A stretch of DNA of 64,000 bases from the NCBI GenBank assembly GCA_023374025.1, contig SIJG01000001.1, forward strand, positions 876,087-940,086, read 5' to 3'. This stretch comes from Heterodera schachtii. Its lineage: Eukaryota > Nematoda > Chromadorea > Rhabditida > Heteroderidae. The position numbers were made by a program, and so were the translations under genes. This document shows positions 62,800-64,000 of this stretch, piece after piece; within the stretch, counting starts at the first letter, position 1, and each line of letters begins with the position of its first letter. The notes under the pieces were generated by a model that was not told the origin of the DNA, searched no databases, and saw nothing but the letters and a program-made list of their open reading frames with translations.

Positions 62800-62871
62800 T
62801 GGGGCGGGCCGGCTTTGAACCGGCGTCTCTGGCTTTCCGGACCAGTGTTCTACCAGCTGAACTACCGACCC
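62800..62871 (-). tRNA. tRNA or tRNA-derived gene, anticodon reading GGA
   Basis: On the minus strand a cloverleaf folds with acceptor GGGTCGG/CCGCCCC (one U-C mismatch), D stem GTTC/GAAC, anticodon stem CTGGT/GCCAG, loop CCGGAAA, a 4-nt variable region, T stem GCCGG/CCGGC with loop TTCAAAG, and discriminator A. The A box TAGTTCAGCTGG fits the pol III consensus and the B box GGTTCAAAGCC has one mismatch. TTTTT follows a few bases downstream (62792-62796), a normal pol III terminator. Oddities: position 33 is C instead of U, and a GGA (Ser) anticodon normally comes with a long variable arm, absent here. If the closing U-G pair is opened the anticodon could be read CCG (Arg). It may be a degenerate tRNA or the head of a SINE. 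Confidence 0.7.
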
Positions 62872-62907
62872 TGCCCTCTCCAGCTCCCCACTTTGCTCGA
62901 TCATATA

Positions 62908-62933
62908 GGATCAATTGTCGCCACAATTGATCC
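62908..62933. repeat. Perfect 11-bp hairpin upstream of the tRNA
   Basis: GGATCAATTGT, loop CGCC, ACAATTGATCC, about 37 bp upstream of the tRNA 5' end on its strand. Confidence 0.8.
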
Positions 62934-62958
62934 ATTAATCTTCCTCTCGGGGAAGCTT

Positions 62959-64000
62959 CTTCTGCCCTATCTCAGAACTAAAGGACGCCATTGGAGGTCC
63001 AGCAAGGTTTTTTATATATCTGTTGAAAAAAGCTAATGAATATTAATATTTACTTCTCTGAGCCCTTGAGAAAGGCAAAAAAAAATAAAGGATTTCAAAG
63101 ATTAAATGGTTGGAATGTTTAGCGAATTTATAGAAAATTCAAAATAATAAATAAAAATATTTCAGAATAAAAAAGCAAATAATTGCTTTATTTTAATAAA
63201 TTCGGGTATATCTTTTTAATATTTTATTTGAAAAATTAAATTTTAATTTTATATTTAAAATTTTATTAAATTAAATTTTCCATTCTTGTATTTTTTAAAT
63301 TTGATAAATTAACCAAAGCTCGCATTTTTGGGGAAATTCGTAGATTTTTAAATTCTGATAAGTTGGCATAATGTATGGTAATTATTTAGTAATTTGGGTT
63401 CTAAAAGAGCGTCAAAAAGAAAATTTCACGCAAATTGTTCAATAAATTTTCATAAACCAAACCTGCAAAAAAATCAACCCATTTTTCACGCTTAAAATTT
63501 CACAAAATGCTTTTTTCTAACAATAAATTGAAAATAAATGCATATAATATTTGTACCTTTTTAAACATTGTTTAAAAAAATTTGTTTGATCTGGGAGCCC
63601 TGATGATTTCTACCAGTATTATAAATATATTAAAAACAATATTAACAATTTAAAAATTTATAATTTTTAAAATAAATTATAATACTTTTATTTCATTATT
63701 CACTACATAATTTATATTTTATTTTTATAAATTCTTATGGTTTGGAAAGATTTTTTAGAGTTTTTATTATTAATTATTGACAGCATAGATTTTTACTTGA
63801 CTCTTTAAATAAACTGGTAAACTTTTTAATTAAATATTTTTCGGTATTAATCGTCTATATGAAAGGTATGAAAACTAAAAATTATTGATTTGGAAAATTA
63901 ATTAATGAGTCACAATATGAAAGCAAAGTTTTGGTTTACATTTTTAACTAATTTTATAGTTTTGATTGGGTGATCATATGTATTTTAAATGGAATTTGCG
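62959..64000. other. AT-rich spacer
   Basis: A short GC-richer tail to about 63000, then A+T spacer with no gene or repeat recognised. Confidence 0.5.

Larger units (their letters stand above)
62774..62958. repeat. GC island bounded by direct repeats CGGGGAAGCTT
   Basis: The 11-mer occurs at 62774-62784 and 62948-62958 with the tRNA-like gene and a hairpin between. It may be a target duplication of a tRNA-carrying insertion or a local duplication. Confidence 0.5.

Overview
The window reads as nuclear DNA of a small invertebrate eukaryote, most likely a nematode and possibly a root-knot (Meloidogyne-like) one. The base is extremely A+T-rich and nearly gene-free, the one well-supported intron is about 63 nt once its insertion is removed, and the GC-richer islands are nearly all mobile or repetitive. 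The nematode assignment is inference: no conserved single-copy gene is present to prove it.

Layout. 1-18 kb is AT-rich spacer with a few exon-like scraps and blocks that recur near 36-37 kb. At 18.1-19.9 kb a fold-back element has arms built of a 25/26-bp minisatellite; between them is a minus-strand reading frame with a signal peptide. 24.5-35.9 kb holds a small acidic-protein gene whose first intron has been split by a Ty3/gypsy-type LTR retrotransposon (element A, 24605-34897, 298-bp LTRs, 5-bp target duplication ATTAA). Element A is itself interrupted, in opposite orientation, by a second related element (element B, 26718-31852, target duplication CGCAC). The two share LTR ends, primer-binding site and polypurine tract. 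A is full of frameshifts and stops although its LTRs differ at one base; B has the whole gag-PR-RT-RNaseH-IN set with a single frameshift in RT.

36-46 kb is AT-rich spacer with the second copies of the 2.7 and 5.7 kb blocks and a non-autonomous TIR element (39384-39946) with an 8-bp duplication. 46.6-49.1 kb is a structured GC-rich repeat zone: about a dozen hairpins sharing a TTC loop, embedded in a 21-bp minisatellite, followed by diverged duplicated blocks and further palindromes. 51.2-51.5 kb is another fold-back repeat. 52.5-54.4 kb is a decayed single-subunit (T7/mitochondrial-plasmid type) RNA polymerase gene carrying a 198-bp MITE with a clean 8-bp duplication; another coding-like AT-rich remnant lies at 60.3-60.8 kb. 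At 62.8 kb is a minus-strand tRNA or tRNA-derived gene with pol III boxes and terminator.

Nothing here forms a pathway. The window is a record of transposition: nested LTR elements, three or more kinds of inverted-repeat elements, hairpin arrays and an integrated plasmid-type gene. Exon joins are judged by eye from splice signals and phase only.
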